DNA from: CAWATZ01 sp963784995
GTDB lineage: Bacteria > Planctomycetota > Planctomycetia > Gemmatales > Gemmataceae
Length of the DNA stretch: 64,000 nt
Assembly (NCBI GenBank): GCA_963784995.1
Contig: CAWATZ010000003.1
Location: 1,364,001-1,428,000 of the forward strand
Reading direction: 5' to 3'
The notes below the pieces were generated by a model that saw only the letters and a list, made by a program, of their open reading frames with translations, ran no database searches and was not told where the DNA came from. Every line of letters begins with the position of its first letter. Within the stretch, counting starts at the first letter, position 1. The translations under genes were made by a program, and so were the position numbers. Below, in pieces: positions 1 through 8,962 of this stretch.

Positions 1-1
1 G

Positions 2-406
2 GTCCACAAGGGCTTTCTCCTGATGGCCGGCTCACCCGAACTGGTGCGCCAGACGTTCCAGGAGAGACCGCCGCTGGCCCGCGACGCCTCGTATCAGCGC
101 ACCACGGCCGCCCTGGATCGCCTGGCCGGCAAGAGCAGCAGTCTGAGGCTGTTCTACCGGCTGGGGCCGCTGGAGCAGCAAGCCCTGAGCGAGCTGCGCG
201 CCGGCAAGAACAGGGACGGCAACGTCCTGGCACGCATGATGCGTCTGCTGCTCCTGGCAGGCCCCGACCGGCCCGGCGGCGGCATCGACTTCAAGAAGCT
301 GCCCACGCCGGATAAAGTGGCTTCGTTGCTGATTGGCGACGCCGGCCTCAGCGGCCACCTGACAGGGGACACCTGGTCCTTTGTCTTGATTCTGGGAGGG
401 AAATGA
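2..406 (+). CDS. C-terminal part of an unknown protein (5' end outside window)
   Basis: The frame is open from base 2, and the visible 135 residues end at a TGA at 404-406. An internal ATG at 23 is probably not the true start, because the frame continues upstream of it. The C-terminal part is rich in Leu and Arg and ends in a pattern of the type KKLPTPDKVASLL...LSGHLTGDTWSFVL. I associate that pattern with long planctomycete hypothetical proteins, but I cannot name a domain. No catalytic motif, membrane segment or metal site is visible. A large palindrome follows the stop codon and separates the gene from rnr. Confidence 0.6.
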   Translation, partial: VHKGFLLMAGSPELVRQTFQERPPLARDASYQRTTAALDRLAGKSSSLRLFYRLGPLEQQALSELRAGKNRDGNVLARMMRLLLLAGPDRPGGGIDFKKLPTPDKVASLLIGDAGLSGHLTGDTWSFVLILGGK

Positions 407-427
407 GGGATGGGGGATAGCATCCCA

Positions 428-507
428 CCGAGCCGCGCACGCAGCGCAGCGGAGTAAGCGGCCTTCCTGCAAACCGCTTACTCCGCTGCGCTGCGTGCGC
501 GGCTCGG
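428..507. repeat. Palindrome, family A (34-bp perfect arms)
   Basis: Bases 428-461 are exactly complementary to 474-507, leaving a 12-base loop. The arm contains GCACGCAGCGCAGCGGAG followed by TAAGCGG. The same unit recurs at 29301-29377 and 46989-47075. It lies between the end of the first gene and the start of rnr, so it could act as a transcription terminator or be a mobile miniature element. Confidence 0.9.
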
Positions 508-528
508 CCAGACACTCAAGGAATCCTC

Positions 529-2766
529 ATGGCCGATTTCACCGAAGCGATCCTGGCCCTGCTCAACCGCAAGACCTACCAGCCCGTCAAGGCCAAGGCC
601 CTGGCTCGCCGGCTGGGCGTCTCGTCCACGCAGTACAACGACTTCCGCCGCAACCTGCGCGAGCTGCTGCGCGATGGCCGCATCGAGGTCGGCAAGAACC
701 ACACCATCCGCCTGCCGCCGCCGCACGGCACCATCGCCGGCGTCTACCGCCGCACCACCACCGGGGTCGGCTTTGTCCGGCCCAACCCCGGCGAGGGGCA
801 GCCGCTGACCGAGGTGCGCATCCGCGAGACCGACGCCCTCGATGCTGCCACCGGCGACACCGTCCTGGTCCGGATCAAGCGCAAGCCCAGCCAGGCGACC
901 GGCCTGCTGCCCACGGGAGTCGTCGTCCGCATCCTCGAGCGCGCCAATCGCCACTTTGTCGGCACCTACTTCGAGCGCGAAGGGCAGGGCTACGTCCGTG
1001 TCGATGGCACCGTCTTCAGCCACAGCGTCGAGGTCGGCGATGCCGGGGCCAAGGGGGCCCGGGCTGACGACAAGGTCGTCATTGAGATGATCCGCTTCCC
1101 CACCGCCGAGGAGCGCGGCGAGGGCGTCATCACCGAGGTGCTTGGCCCACGCGGCCAGCCCGGCGTCGATACACTGTCGGTCATCCGCGCCTATCACCTG
1201 CCCGACGTTTTTCCTGACGATGCACTTCAGGAGGCCCGCGACGCCGCCCAGGCCTTCCGCGAGGACGATCTCGATGGCCGGCACGACTTCACCGGCGACC
1301 TGATTGTCACCATCGATCCCGCCGATGCCCGCGACTTTGACGACGCCGTGAGCGTGGCCCTCGATCCCAGGACCGGCCACTGGCGGCTGGACGTTCACGT
1401 TGCCGACGTCGGCCATTTCACCCCCGCCGGCGGTCCGCTGGATCGCGAAGCCCGCAATCGCGGCACCAGCGTTTACCTGCCGCAGCGTGTCATTCCCATG
1501 TTTCCGGAGCTGATCTCCAACTTCCTGGCCAGCCTCCAGCAGGGCCGGCTGCGCTACGTCAAGAGCGCCCGCATCGACATGACCCCGGAAGGACAGAAGA
1601 CCCACGTCGATTTCTTCAACGGAGCGATCCGCGTCCGCCGCCGCTTCACTTACGAGGAAGTGCAGACGATCCTCGACGCCTACCCGGCGGATCAACCCAT
1701 CGAGTCGGCCGACCTGAATGCGTCCCCGGCCATTCCTTCCGGACCAGTTGATCCGGAGGTCATCGGCATGCTGCTGCGCATGCGGCAGCTGGCCCTGATC
1801 TTGCGTCATCGCCGGCTGCGGCGGGGCGCCCTGGAGCTGAACTTGCCCGAGGTGGCGCTGGAATATGACGAGCAGGGACGGGTCGCCGGCGGCCATTTCC
1901 GCAAGCACGACCTCAGCCACCAGATCATCGAGGAGTTCATGCTCGCGGCCAACGAGGCGGTCGCGGAGCATCTCAACAGCCTCAACGTCGCCTTCCTGCG
2001 CCGGGTCCATCCCGAGCCGGCCGAGAGCAAGCTGGAATCGTTCGGTTATTTCGCTCGCAGCCTGGGCTACAAGGTCGGCGAGTACGTCGATCGCTTTTCC
2101 CTGCAAAAGATCCTGGAGCGCTCGGCGAAAAAGCCCGACGTGCATGCGGTCCACTATGCCCTGCTGCGCAGCCTGAAGCAGGCCATCTACAGCCCCTACG
2201 ACGAGGGACACTACGCCCTGGCCAGCGACCACTACTGCCACTTCACCTCGCCGATCCGCCGTTACCCCGACCTGACCATCCACCGCATGCTGGGCCAGTG
2301 GCTGCACACCGGCCGGGTCGGCAGCAGCGAGACGGAACTGCTGGCCCTGGGCGACCATTGCAGCAAGATGGAGCGCCGCGCCGAGATGGCCGAGCGCGAC
2401 CTGGTCCGGCTCAAGCTGCTGACGTACCTCAGCGAGCGGCTGGGGCTGGAACTGGAGGCAATCATCACCGGCGTGGCCGACTACGGCTTCTTCGCCCAGG
2501 CCGAGACCTTGCCGGTCGAGGGCCTGGTCCACGTCAGCACGCTGACCGAGGATTACTACTACTACGAGGACATGACCCACAGTCTGACCGGCCGGCGCAC
2601 CAATCAGTGTTACCGGCTCGGCGATCGGGTGCGCGTGACCGTGGTGCGCGTGGACCTGTTCCGCCGGCAACTCGATTTCCGCGTGGTGGCGCGTCCCAGC
2701 AAGGAAAGCGGCCGCAAACCGCCGGCAAGCCACCATCCGAAGCGGAAACGCAAGCGCGAGGATTAA
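529..2766 (+). CDS. rnr: Ribonuclease R (3'-5' exoribonuclease, RNB family)
   Basis: This 745-residue protein has the RNase II/R layout: an N-terminal helix-turn-helix-like segment (about 1-60), OB/cold-shock domains, the RNB catalytic domain and a C-terminal S1 domain (about 640-720), followed by a Lys/Arg-rich tail. The magnesium-binding cluster DARDFDDAVSV lies near residues 266-276, and the RNB signature with HFTSPIRRYPDL is present. RNase R degrades structured RNA hydrolytically in the cytoplasm and takes part in rRNA and tmRNA quality control. The length fits RNase R better than the shorter RNase II. The ATG at 529 follows AAGGAA closely. The gene stands alone between palindrome A and an A/T-richer spacer. 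Confidence 0.95.
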   Translation: MADFTEAILALLNRKTYQPVKAKALARRLGVSSTQYNDFRRNLRELLRDGRIEVGKNHTIRLPPPHGTIAGVYRRTTTGVGFVRPNPGEGQPLTEVRIRETDALDAATGDTVLVRIKRKPSQATGLLPTGVVVRILERANRHFVGTYFEREGQGYVRVDGTVFSHSVEVGDAGAKGARADDKVVIEMIRFPTAEERGEGVITEVLGPRGQPGVDTLSVIRAYHLPDVFPDDALQEARDAAQAFREDDLDGRHDFTGDLIVTIDPADARDFDDAVSVALDPRTGHWRLDVHVADVGHFTPAGGPLDREARNRGTSVYLPQRVIPMFPELISNFLASLQQGRLRYVKSARIDMTPEGQKTHVDFFNGAIRVRRRFTYEEVQTILDAYPADQPIESADLNASPAIPSGPVDPEVIGMLLRMRQLALILRHRRLRRGALELNLPEVALEYDEQGRVAGGHFRKHDLSHQIIEEFMLAANEAVAEHLNSLNVAFLRRVHPEPAESKLESFGYFARSLGYKVGEYVDRFSLQKILERSAKKPDVHAVHYALLRSLKQAIYSPYDEGHYALASDHYCHFTSPIRRYPDLTIHRMLGQWLHTGRVGSSETELLALGDHCSKMERRAEMAERDLVRLKLLTYLSERLGLELEAIITGVADYGFFAQAETLPVEGLVHVSTLTEDYYYYEDMTHSLTGRRTNQCYRLGDRVRVTVVRVDLFRRQLDFRVVARPSKESGRKPPASHHPKRKRKRED

Positions 2767-2933
2767 TTGACGCATCCTCTCAAGTTTCCCTGCCTCCTGG
2801 CCGATTCTCATTCAGGGCCGGAGTTGCGCCGCTGTTAACCATCCTTCTCGGTCAATCTCGGCCAACCACCTTTATCACTTCTGGCGAATGCGCCTTTCAC
2901 ACCAGACTCCCTCTCTGCAATTGACTGCGAAAT

Positions 2934-2962
2934 TTGGTCAATTCAGGAAATCTGCGTAGAAT
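2934..2962 (+). promoter_or_regulatory. Possible sigma-70-type promoter before the HTTM operon
   Basis: TTGGTC (2934-2939) and TAGAAT (2957-2962) are separated by 17 bases in the spacer between rnr and the next operon (2767-3138), which otherwise holds no gene. Planctomycete promoter rules are poorly known, so this is only a consensus match. Confidence 0.3.
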
Positions 2963-3138
2963 AGCTGATACACTTGTTGTGGAGCAAAGCGCTCTGTTGA
3001 GGGTCTTTTTCGATCTCCGGCCGCGGCGGTGCCGCTGGCCGACCCTGGGCTGCACCCACCTTGCCGGAATGGTCCGCTTCTTGCGCAAGGTGGTCCTCCG
3101 CGCCGGGCCGGAGACTGGTGGACTTGCGGGAGCCTGTC

Positions 3139-3906
3139 ATGTCCCATGCGCCGCCCCTCGTTTCCCGACCGCTGCCGGGCTGGCTGATCTTCCTGGGCAG
3201 CCTGGTGATTCTGTTCCATCTGTTCGCCCTGAGTCTGTACGTACTGGCCGCTCCGAGCGGTCCCTGGCCGGCCGGCATGGGCGTCAGCATGGCCGAGGGC
3301 CCGCAGTTTGCCGTCTTCATCAACAACAAGGCCCCGTTTTCAATCGCGGGGAAGAACGTCCGCCTGGCGGATTACCTGGGCGTTCTGAAGATGTCGAACA
3401 ACTACCACTTCGTGAGCAACCGGCCCTCCCTCCCGGGAGTCCGGGCCGAGATCAAGCTCAAGAACGACAGGGGCGACGTGATCAAGACGGTCCTGCTGCC
3501 CGACCCGAAAGCCAACTTCTGGGTGCAGCATCGGCAATCGCTGCTGGTGCGGGCCCTGGCCGACGATCAGCCGGTCGAGCCGCCGGGAAGCGAACCGATC
3601 GCGGGCCCCGGCAAACCCGTCGCCAAGGTGGAGATCTGGGATGGCACCGGCGAATGGTCGCTGGTCATCCGCTCGGTGCCGCAGCACCTGGTGCCGCGCG
3701 ATCGGCCGGTGATGCGGCCCTCCAACCTGTCGCGCCTGCTGGCTCGGTCTTACGTCCGCCACCTGTGCCGGGAGACGGGTGCGGTTTCAGGCGAAGTGCT
3801 GCGGACCACCCGCGATCCGATCATGCCGAACCTGTTCGGCATGGAAGATTTTCCGCCGGGGACGTTTGGCACGCTGGTTTCCAACTTCGGGGAGATGTCG
3901 CGATGA
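3139..3906 (+). CDS. Membrane-anchored hypothetical protein, partner of the HTTM protein
   Basis: This 255-residue protein has one N-terminal hydrophobic segment (about residues 14-35, GWLIFLGSLVILFHLFAL) followed by a soluble domain that probably lies outside the cytoplasm. The frame opens earlier (ATG at 3061), but that stretch is Arg/Ser-rich and unlike a protein. The ATG at 3139 directly precedes the anchor. The stop codon overlaps the start of the HTTM gene (ATGA at 3903-3906), so the two are translationally coupled and probably act together. I recognise no catalytic motif. The pairing resembles loci where an HTTM protein sits beside a small membrane-anchored companion. Confidence 0.75.
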   Translation: MSHAPPLVSRPLPGWLIFLGSLVILFHLFALSLYVLAAPSGPWPAGMGVSMAEGPQFAVFINNKAPFSIAGKNVRLADYLGVLKMSNNYHFVSNRPSLPGVRAEIKLKNDRGDVIKTVLLPDPKANFWVQHRQSLLVRALADDQPVEPPGSEPIAGPGKPVAKVEIWDGTGEWSLVIRSVPQHLVPRDRPVMRPSNLSRLLARSYVRHLCRETGAVSGEVLRTTRDPIMPNLFGMEDFPPGTFGTLVSNFGEMSR

Positions 3907-5036
3907 AGAAACAACTGGTGACTGCGCTTCCGTCCCAGGAGCCGGCCAGCCTGCTGAAGCCGCTCACGGAGGAGCCGCGCAAGGGACTGCTCGCTTCCTG
4001 GCGCGATTTCTGGTTCAGCCCCACCGATCCGATCGGACTGCATCTGATCCGGTTCTTCGCGGGGGTGCTGTTCTTCTTCTGGCTGGCCTCCCTGGCCGGC
4101 TACCAGGCCGAGTTCTTCGGTACGCACGGCTGGTTCGATCTCAAGGCGCAGGCCGAAGCCAAAAAGCTGCAGGACCAGCCGATGCCCCAGCTTTACTGGT
4201 CGCCGTTCTATCTGCTGGGCAAGGACACCCGGCTGATCAATGCCTTCTACGGCGTCTCGCTGGGGGTCTTCGCGCTGTTTGCCCTGGGCATCGCCACCCG
4301 GCTGACGGCTCCCCTGACCTGGGCGATCGTTTGTTCCTACCTGGTCAACCCCGCGATCCTGTACGAGGCCGACTATCTGCTGGTGGTCCTGGCCTTCTAC
4401 CTGATGGCCGGCTACCTCTTGCTGGGCCTGTGGAACGGTCCGAAATCGGTGCTGGCCTACCTGTTCGGCTCCAGTGACTCGCTGCTCTGGAAGAGCGTCG
4501 GCCGGCTGGCGCGGGGCGAGCGGAGCGGGCCGCCGAGCTACTCGGCCAACCTGGCCCTGCGGTTGCTTCAGGTGCATTTCGCCCTGGCGATCGTGGTCAG
4601 TGCCCTGCACAAGCTGCAGTTCGGCGACTGGTGGGGCGGCATGGCCTTCTTCTATCCGCTGCACCCGCCGCTGGAGACGACCCAGGAGCAGATCCGTTCC
4701 GAGATGGCCTCGGCCTCGACCTGGTTCTTCCTCCTGAGCCTGGGCCAGTACCTGCTGCTCTTGTGGCAGCTGGCCTTCCCGCTGTTTGCCTGGCGGCGAG
4801 CCTGGCGGCCGGTGCTGATCGGCGGGGCCATCGTGGGCTGGATCGGCTCGGATTACCTGTACAAGCTGCCGCTGTTTGGCCCGATCTTCCTGATCGCCTG
4901 CCTGAGCTTTGTCACCGTCGAGGAGTGGCACTTCCTGGGCAAGGTGCTGAGGTTCCTGGGCGGGCTGCTCTTCCGCAAGAAGGCGGCGGTTCCGGAGCAA
5001 CCCCTGCCCGGCCGGCTGCAACCGCAGCGCGTCTGA
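3903..5036 (+). CDS. HTTM domain protein (gamma-carboxylase-like membrane protein)
   Basis: This 377-residue multi-spanning protein has a characteristic start, with FSPTDPIGLHLIRFF leading into several hydrophobic helices. That is the HTTM fold, related to the membrane domain of vitamin K-dependent gamma-carboxylase. The frame is open much further upstream, but that region antiparallels the preceding gene. The ATG at 3903 overlaps the preceding stop codon and marks the true start. Helices are visible around residues 48-68, 108-130, 140-185, 215-235 and 275-335. Substrate and reaction are unknown for most bacterial members. The tail is short and basic. A second helix-rich family cannot be excluded, but the LIRFFAGVLFFFW entry is typical. 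Confidence 0.8.
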   Translation: MKKQLVTALPSQEPASLLKPLTEEPRKGLLASWRDFWFSPTDPIGLHLIRFFAGVLFFFWLASLAGYQAEFFGTHGWFDLKAQAEAKKLQDQPMPQLYWSPFYLLGKDTRLINAFYGVSLGVFALFALGIATRLTAPLTWAIVCSYLVNPAILYEADYLLVVLAFYLMAGYLLLGLWNGPKSVLAYLFGSSDSLLWKSVGRLARGERSGPPSYSANLALRLLQVHFALAIVVSALHKLQFGDWWGGMAFFYPLHPPLETTQEQIRSEMASASTWFFLLSLGQYLLLLWQLAFPLFAWRRAWRPVLIGGAIVGWIGSDYLYKLPLFGPIFLIACLSFVTVEEWHFLGKVLRFLGGLLFRKKAAVPEQPLPGRLQPQRV

Positions 5037-5214
5037 TGGCTCGAAGAAGGTCCGGAGCGAGGGGTTGTACGTCTTGCCCCTCGCTCCGGCTCGCTCTTTG
5101 TTTGCCCCGAGTGAAGATCCCATGCTCGAACGTGCAAGTGGATGTCGATGAAACTTGATAAAGGCTAAACACCTGTTGCAACCAATCCGTACTGCCCGGT
5201 GAGGAGACACCCCC

Positions 5215-6351
5215 ATGCGATCGATCCTTCGCCTGAGCCCGCTGCTGTTGCCTCTTGTGGTCCTGGTCTGGAGTTGTGCGCCGCCGGTTGAAGATACTTC
5301 GACGCAAACCCTCCCAGGCCCAACCCTGTCGCGGCCGTCCCAAATGTCGGAAGGGGAACATGCCCAGCACGTACTGGCTGCCATCAATCAAGTACGCGAA
5401 CGGCAACTGCGCAATGACAACAGTTTCTGGACTGTTTTCCATGGTATCCTGGGCAATGGTCTCGATACGACCCTGCTGAATCCGGACACCAATCAAAAGG
5501 TCCCGGCGGTTGATTACATCAGCGCCGGCGGCGAGATCCGTGGCCTGCGTTTCCTGGTAACCAAGACCGGCCTGGACGTGCAGACTGGGCCGCCCTTCAT
5601 CGGCCAGGGCCACCAGGACCAGTACATTGCCGAGATGGCCCAGTGGGGCATGAACATCAACCAGCCCTACGTGGTCAATGGCAAGGAATACACTTACGAG
5701 GCGTTCGTCCGTCATTCCGAGGCCCGTGCCACGATCAAGGCCGACCAGGAACTGAGCTGGACCATCCTGATCGTGGCCCAGTACCGCGGCACCAATTACA
5801 GCTGGACCAACGAGCGCGGCGAGAAGCTGCACCTGACCGACGTGCTCCGCTACGAGCTGGACCAGCCGGTTGACTCGGCGGCCTGCGGCGGCACGCACCG
5901 GATGTTCGGCATCACCTGGGCGTATCATCTGCACCTGCTGAACGGCGGCAAGAAGGAGGGCGTCTGGGCGGAGGCGGCCGACAAGATCGCGGAGCAGATC
6001 AAGAAGGCCAGGCAGTACCAGAATTCGGACGGTTCGTTCTCGTCGAAGTACATGGCCGGTCCCGGCAAAACGTCTGACCTGCAAAACCGGATCAGCTCGT
6101 CCGGACACGTGCTGGAGTGGCTGGCCCTGGCGCTGTCCGACGCCGAGTTGAAGGAGAAGTGGGTGGTGGATGCGGCCAACGCCGTGGCAGGGATGATCGT
6201 GGACGGCGCCGACAAAGACATCGAGAGCGGCGGCCTGTACCATGCGGCGCACGGACTGCAGATTTACTACACCCGGCGGTTTGGGCAAGTGCCCGGAGCG
6301 CCGAAGGTCAAGATCCCGCCGCACCCGGAGGATTCGGGGAAGAAGAAGTAA
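5215..6351 (+). CDS. Conserved hypothetical lipoprotein
   Basis: This 378-residue protein begins with a signal peptide ending at a lipobox-like V-W-S-C (Cys21), so it is probably lipid-anchored and exported. The body is alpha-helical with many aromatic residues. It contains a conserved-looking His/Cys segment, SAACGGTHRMFGITWAYHL (about 221-239), and a C-terminal SGGLYHAAHGLQIYY. The helical pattern suggests an alpha/alpha-toroid fold, as in terpene-cyclase-like or glycan lyase proteins. That is inferred from pattern, not from a recognised motif. GAGGAG is present seven bases before the ATG. The gene is followed by the G/C-rich palindrome of family B. Confidence 0.75.
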   Translation: MRSILRLSPLLLPLVVLVWSCAPPVEDTSTQTLPGPTLSRPSQMSEGEHAQHVLAAINQVRERQLRNDNSFWTVFHGILGNGLDTTLLNPDTNQKVPAVDYISAGGEIRGLRFLVTKTGLDVQTGPPFIGQGHQDQYIAEMAQWGMNINQPYVVNGKEYTYEAFVRHSEARATIKADQELSWTILIVAQYRGTNYSWTNERGEKLHLTDVLRYELDQPVDSAACGGTHRMFGITWAYHLHLLNGGKKEGVWAEAADKIAEQIKKARQYQNSDGSFSSKYMAGPGKTSDLQNRISSSGHVLEWLALALSDAELKEKWVVDAANAVAGMIVDGADKDIESGGLYHAAHGLQIYYTRRFGQVPGAPKVKIPPHPEDSGKKK

Positions 6352-6363
6352 GGGTCTCCCGAA

Positions 6364-6451
6364 ACCCCTCCCCCAACCCCTCCCCGAAACGGGGAGGGGA
6401 GCCAGCGGCCGCTGCCTTGTCTTGCTCCCCTCCCCGTTTCGGGGAGGGGTT
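6364..6451. repeat. Double hairpin, family B
   Basis: CCCCTCCCCG-AAA-CGGGGAGGGG (about 6377-6399) is followed by the reverse version, CCCCTCCCCG-TTT-CGGGGAGGGG (about 6427-6449). Each unit is itself a hairpin, and together they form a larger inverted repeat. The element sits between convergent genes. One unit recurs at 42607-42631. Confidence 0.85.
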
Positions 6452-6464
6452 GTTTTCCAGGTTG

Positions 6465-6998
6465 TCACTCCACGTCCCGCCGATTGCCCGCGTCTGGCGG
6501 CGTCGGCGCAATCCGCTGCGGAACCCGGAACGTTCGATGGCAGCGGTTGCAGCTTGCGGTCAAGCTATTGAAGCTCGCGACGCTGCGAACGTAATCGCGG
6601 GCGGCCAGTGCCCGGGCCAGGGCGGTGGCCTCCTGGCGCATGTCCGTGGCCAGTTCCATCCAGGTCGTCTCTCCGTTGCTGCGCGGTGGACGCAGCAGCA
6701 GCAGGTTGCCCGACTCGGCGATCAGCAGCGCCTGTCCGCGGGCGAACGTCCAGGTTTCCACGTCGGCCGGTTTCTGCTTGAGCAGCTTGTCCAGGCCGCG
6801 ATAGTTCGCGTTGGTCAGCCCCTCCATGAGCAGCTTGGTCTCGGCCACCGCTTCGAGTTTGGGCGTGGGCAGCAGCCGGGGCGGCGTCTGGATCTGGACC
6901 GGCCGGCTGGGCCGGGGCGCCTGGGCTTCCAGCGGCGCCACCAGCAGAGCGAGCAGGAACAGCAGTGCCAGCAGGTTCCAGGGACGGGACACGTTCAT
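6465..6998 (-). CDS. Exported monohaem cytochrome c with C-terminal haem site
   Basis: This 177-residue protein has a Sec signal peptide (about 1-26, ending near LEAQA) and a single haem-binding motif, CNRCH, at residues 150-154 close to the C-terminus. A single C-terminal CxxCH after a helical body is the arrangement of cytochrome c'-like (class II) proteins. It would carry electrons or bind small ligands outside the cytoplasmic membrane. It lies 9 bases downstream of a Rieske protein gene and is probably co-transcribed with it. A similar cytochrome lies at 42650-43230. Confidence 0.8.
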   Translation of the reverse strand: MNVSRPWNLLALLFLLALLVAPLEAQAPRPSRPVQIQTPPRLLPTPKLEAVAETKLLMEGLTNANYRGLDKLLKQKPADVETWTFARGQALLIAESGNLLLLRPPRSNGETTWMELATDMRQEATALARALAARDYVRSVASFNSLTASCNRCHRTFRVPQRIAPTPPDAGNRRDVE

Positions 6999-7007
6999 GA
7001 GGCCACC

Positions 7008-7337
7008 TCACGGTTTCCTGGGCGGAGTCTCATTGACCTGGATCAGGATGGAATCACCCTCGACGCGGACGGCATGGGAGCCGATTTTGATGCGCGGATT
7101 GTCAGCCCAGGTGCCGTCCGCCAGGCGGAAACGCCAGGCGTGCCAGGGACAGGTGACAATGCCGTTCTCGACAGAGCCCTCGCTGAGCGAGGCCCCCATG
7201 TGCGGACAGGTGTCGTCGATGGCGAGATACTCGCCCTGGACACAGAAGAGGGCGATGCACTTGCCGGCCACGACCACCGTCTTGCCCTCGCCCTCGCGGA
7301 CCTCGCTTTTGGCACAAACCCTGCGAAACTCCGACAT
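7008..7337 (-). CDS. Rieske [2Fe-2S] ferredoxin-like protein
   Basis: This 109-residue protein consists of a single Rieske domain. The cluster ligands are Cys44 and His46 (CPHMG) and Cys63 and His66 (CPWHAW). It has no signal peptide and no membrane segment, so it is a soluble electron carrier of the type associated with dioxygenases or with the NirD small subunit. The length matches stand-alone Rieske ferredoxins. It is the first gene of a two-gene unit with the cytochrome c gene. No oxygenase or nitrite reductase lies nearby, so its redox partner cannot be told from this window. Confidence 0.88.
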   Translation of the reverse strand: MSEFRRVCAKSEVREGEGKTVVVAGKCIALFCVQGEYLAIDDTCPHMGASLSEGSVENGIVTCPWHAWRFRLADGTWADNPRIKIGSHAVRVEGDSILIQVNETPPRKP

Positions 7338-7437
7338 ATCCTACTCCCGACAAACCTGACTGGATTCTCTCCGTCAACCTCGTCATCATTCTAACAGAGC
7401 CGCGCCGCCCGTGCATCCGTCAACAGGTGAGAATCCG

Positions 7438-8011
7438 ATGCTGGAAATCGAACAGAAGTACGCCGGGGCCGATTTTGCCGCCATCGAAGCCCGCCTGCGG
7501 AAGTGGGGCGCCGAGAAGGGGGACGAACAGGACGAGGCCGACCACTACTTCAACGCCCCCGACCGGGACTTTGCCCGCACCGACGAGGCGTTCCGGCTGC
7601 GCCGCGTGGGCCCCGCTAACTGTCTGACGTACAAGGGGCCCAAGCAGGCCGCCGCCGTCAAGAAGCGCGTGGAGCTGGAAGTCCCCCTGGAGGAGGGGGA
7701 CGAGGCGGCCCAGAAGATGATCCAGCTGCTGGTCTGCCTGGGGTATCGACCGGTGACGGTGGTCCGCAAGCATCGCCGCGCACTATCACTTACAGCGGGA
7801 GGGACTGGCCCTGACCATCTGCCTGGACCAGGTCGAGGGGCTGAAGGAACGCTACGCCGAGGTGGAGGTGGTGACGCCGCCGGAACGACAGCAGGAAGCG
7901 GAGGCGCTGATCGTGCGGACGGCCACGGAGCTGGGGTTGAGCCAGGTGGAGCGGCGTTCGTACCTGGGGATGGTCCTCCAGGGACTCGCGGGAGTTGAGT
8001 CATGCAAGTGA
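7438..8011 (+). CDS. CYTH-domain protein (class IV adenylate cyclase/triphosphatase-like), frameshifted
   Basis: The N-terminal part begins MLEIEQKY, the ExExK signature of CYTH triphosphate-tunnel enzymes, and continues through FRLRR and TYKGPK. After VRKHR (about 7776) the frame ends in unrelated residues. In the +1 frame the family C-terminus continues as HYHLQ, CLDQVEGLKERYAEVEV and RRSYLGM, stopping at 8009-8011. An extra base in CGCCGCG (about 7777) explains the break. Repaired, the protein has about 190 residues, a normal length, and its stop overlaps the panC start by 10 bases. The ATG at 7438 is preferred over 7411. Substrate (ATP, thiamine triphosphate or inorganic triphosphate) cannot be decided. 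Confidence 0.8.
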
Positions 8012-8847
8012 CCGGAGAGATCGCGAAAGCCCGAGAGGTCCTGACCGAGGCTCGCCGCCAGGGACAGACGGTCGGTCTGGTCCCCACGATGGGAGCGCTG
8101 CACGCGGGCCATCAGAGTCTGATCGAACTGGCCCGGGCCGGGGCGGATTTCGTGGTCGTGTCGATCTTCGTCAACCCCACCCAGTTCGGCCCCAACGAGG
8201 ACCTGAGCCGGTATCCCCGGCCGCTCGAGGAAGACCTGCGCCGCTGTCGGCAGCTGGGCGTTGACCTGGTGTTCCACCCCGAGCCGGCCGATACGTATCC
8301 GCCCGGCTATTGCACCTGGGTCGAGGTGACCGGGTTGCAGAACGGCCTGTGCGGCGCCTCCCGGCCGGGCCACTTTCGCGGCGTCGCCACGGTCGTGCTG
8401 AAATTGTTCAACGTCATCGAACCTGACTTCGCCTGGTTCGGTCAGAAAGATGCCCAGCAGGTGCGGATCATCGAGCAGCTGGTGGCCGACCTGAACGTGA
8501 CGGTGCAGGTCCGGGTCGGGCCGACGATACGCGAGCCGGATGGGCTGGCCCTCAGCTCGCGCAATCAGTATCTTGATCGGTCCCAGCGGCAGCACGCCCC
8601 CGCGCTCTACCGGGCCCTGACCGAGGCCGCGGGCCGACTGAAGGAGGGCGAGCGTGACAGCGAGACGCTGCGGCGCTTGCTGGTGCAGCGCATCGAGGCC
8701 ACGCCCGGAGCCGAGCTGGATTACGCGGCAGTGGTGGATGCGTTCACCCTGCAGCCGAGCCGTCGCATTCAGGGGCCAACGCTGCTCGCCCTGGCCGTCC
8801 GGTTCGGAGGCACCCGGCTGATTGATAACATGCGAGTGGAGCCGTGA
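8002..8847 (+). CDS. panC: Pantoate-beta-alanine ligase (pantothenate synthetase)
   Basis: This 281-residue enzyme joins pantoate and beta-alanine using ATP to make pantothenate, the coenzyme A precursor. The ATP-binding signature PTMGALHAGH lies near residues 29-38. VSIFVNPTQFGPNEDLSRYPR follows, then the conserved FGQKDAQQ and the KMSKS-like LALSSRNQYL. The length is standard. The start overlaps the repaired end of the CYTH gene, suggesting coupling. No panB or panD lies nearby. Confidence 0.96.
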   Translation: MQVTGEIAKAREVLTEARRQGQTVGLVPTMGALHAGHQSLIELARAGADFVVVSIFVNPTQFGPNEDLSRYPRPLEEDLRRCRQLGVDLVFHPEPADTYPPGYCTWVEVTGLQNGLCGASRPGHFRGVATVVLKLFNVIEPDFAWFGQKDAQQVRIIEQLVADLNVTVQVRVGPTIREPDGLALSSRNQYLDRSQRQHAPALYRALTEAAGRLKEGERDSETLRRLLVQRIEATPGAELDYAAVVDAFTLQPSRRIQGPTLLALAVRFGGTRLIDNMRVEP

Positions 8848-8861
8848 GGGGCTGTTCCCCG

Positions 8862-8913
8862 AGCCGCTTGCGGCTTAGCGCAACCCCACTGGTGCGCTAA
8901 GCCGCAAGCGGCT
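8862..8913. repeat. Palindrome, family C (21-bp perfect arms)
   Basis: Bases 8862-8882 pair exactly with 8893-8913 around a 10-base loop. The arm begins AGCCGCTTGCGGC. A related palindrome is at 32567-32615. It lies just after the panC stop, where a terminator would be useful. Confidence 0.88.
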
Positions 8914-8962
8914 GGGAGAACGGACCCTGAGATAACGTACCCCAATTCCCCCGGGCGCAATC

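Noticed and set aside
478..2811. 777-codon open frame on the minus strand opposite rnr
   Set aside because: It mirrors the RNase R gene codon for codon, has a Gln/Ala/Val/Gly-biased composition typical of antisense frames in GC-rich DNA, and shows no domain.
2934..5036. A 700-codon frame as a single large protein
   Set aside because: Its first 320 codons are Arg/Pro/Gly-rich and overlap the gene at 3139-3906, which has a proper signal anchor. Only the part from 3903 is HTTM-like.
7438..8011. Programmed +1 frameshifting in the CYTH gene
   Set aside because: No slippery codon or stop-codon context is present at the break. The same kind of break occurs in many other genes of the window, favouring sequence error.
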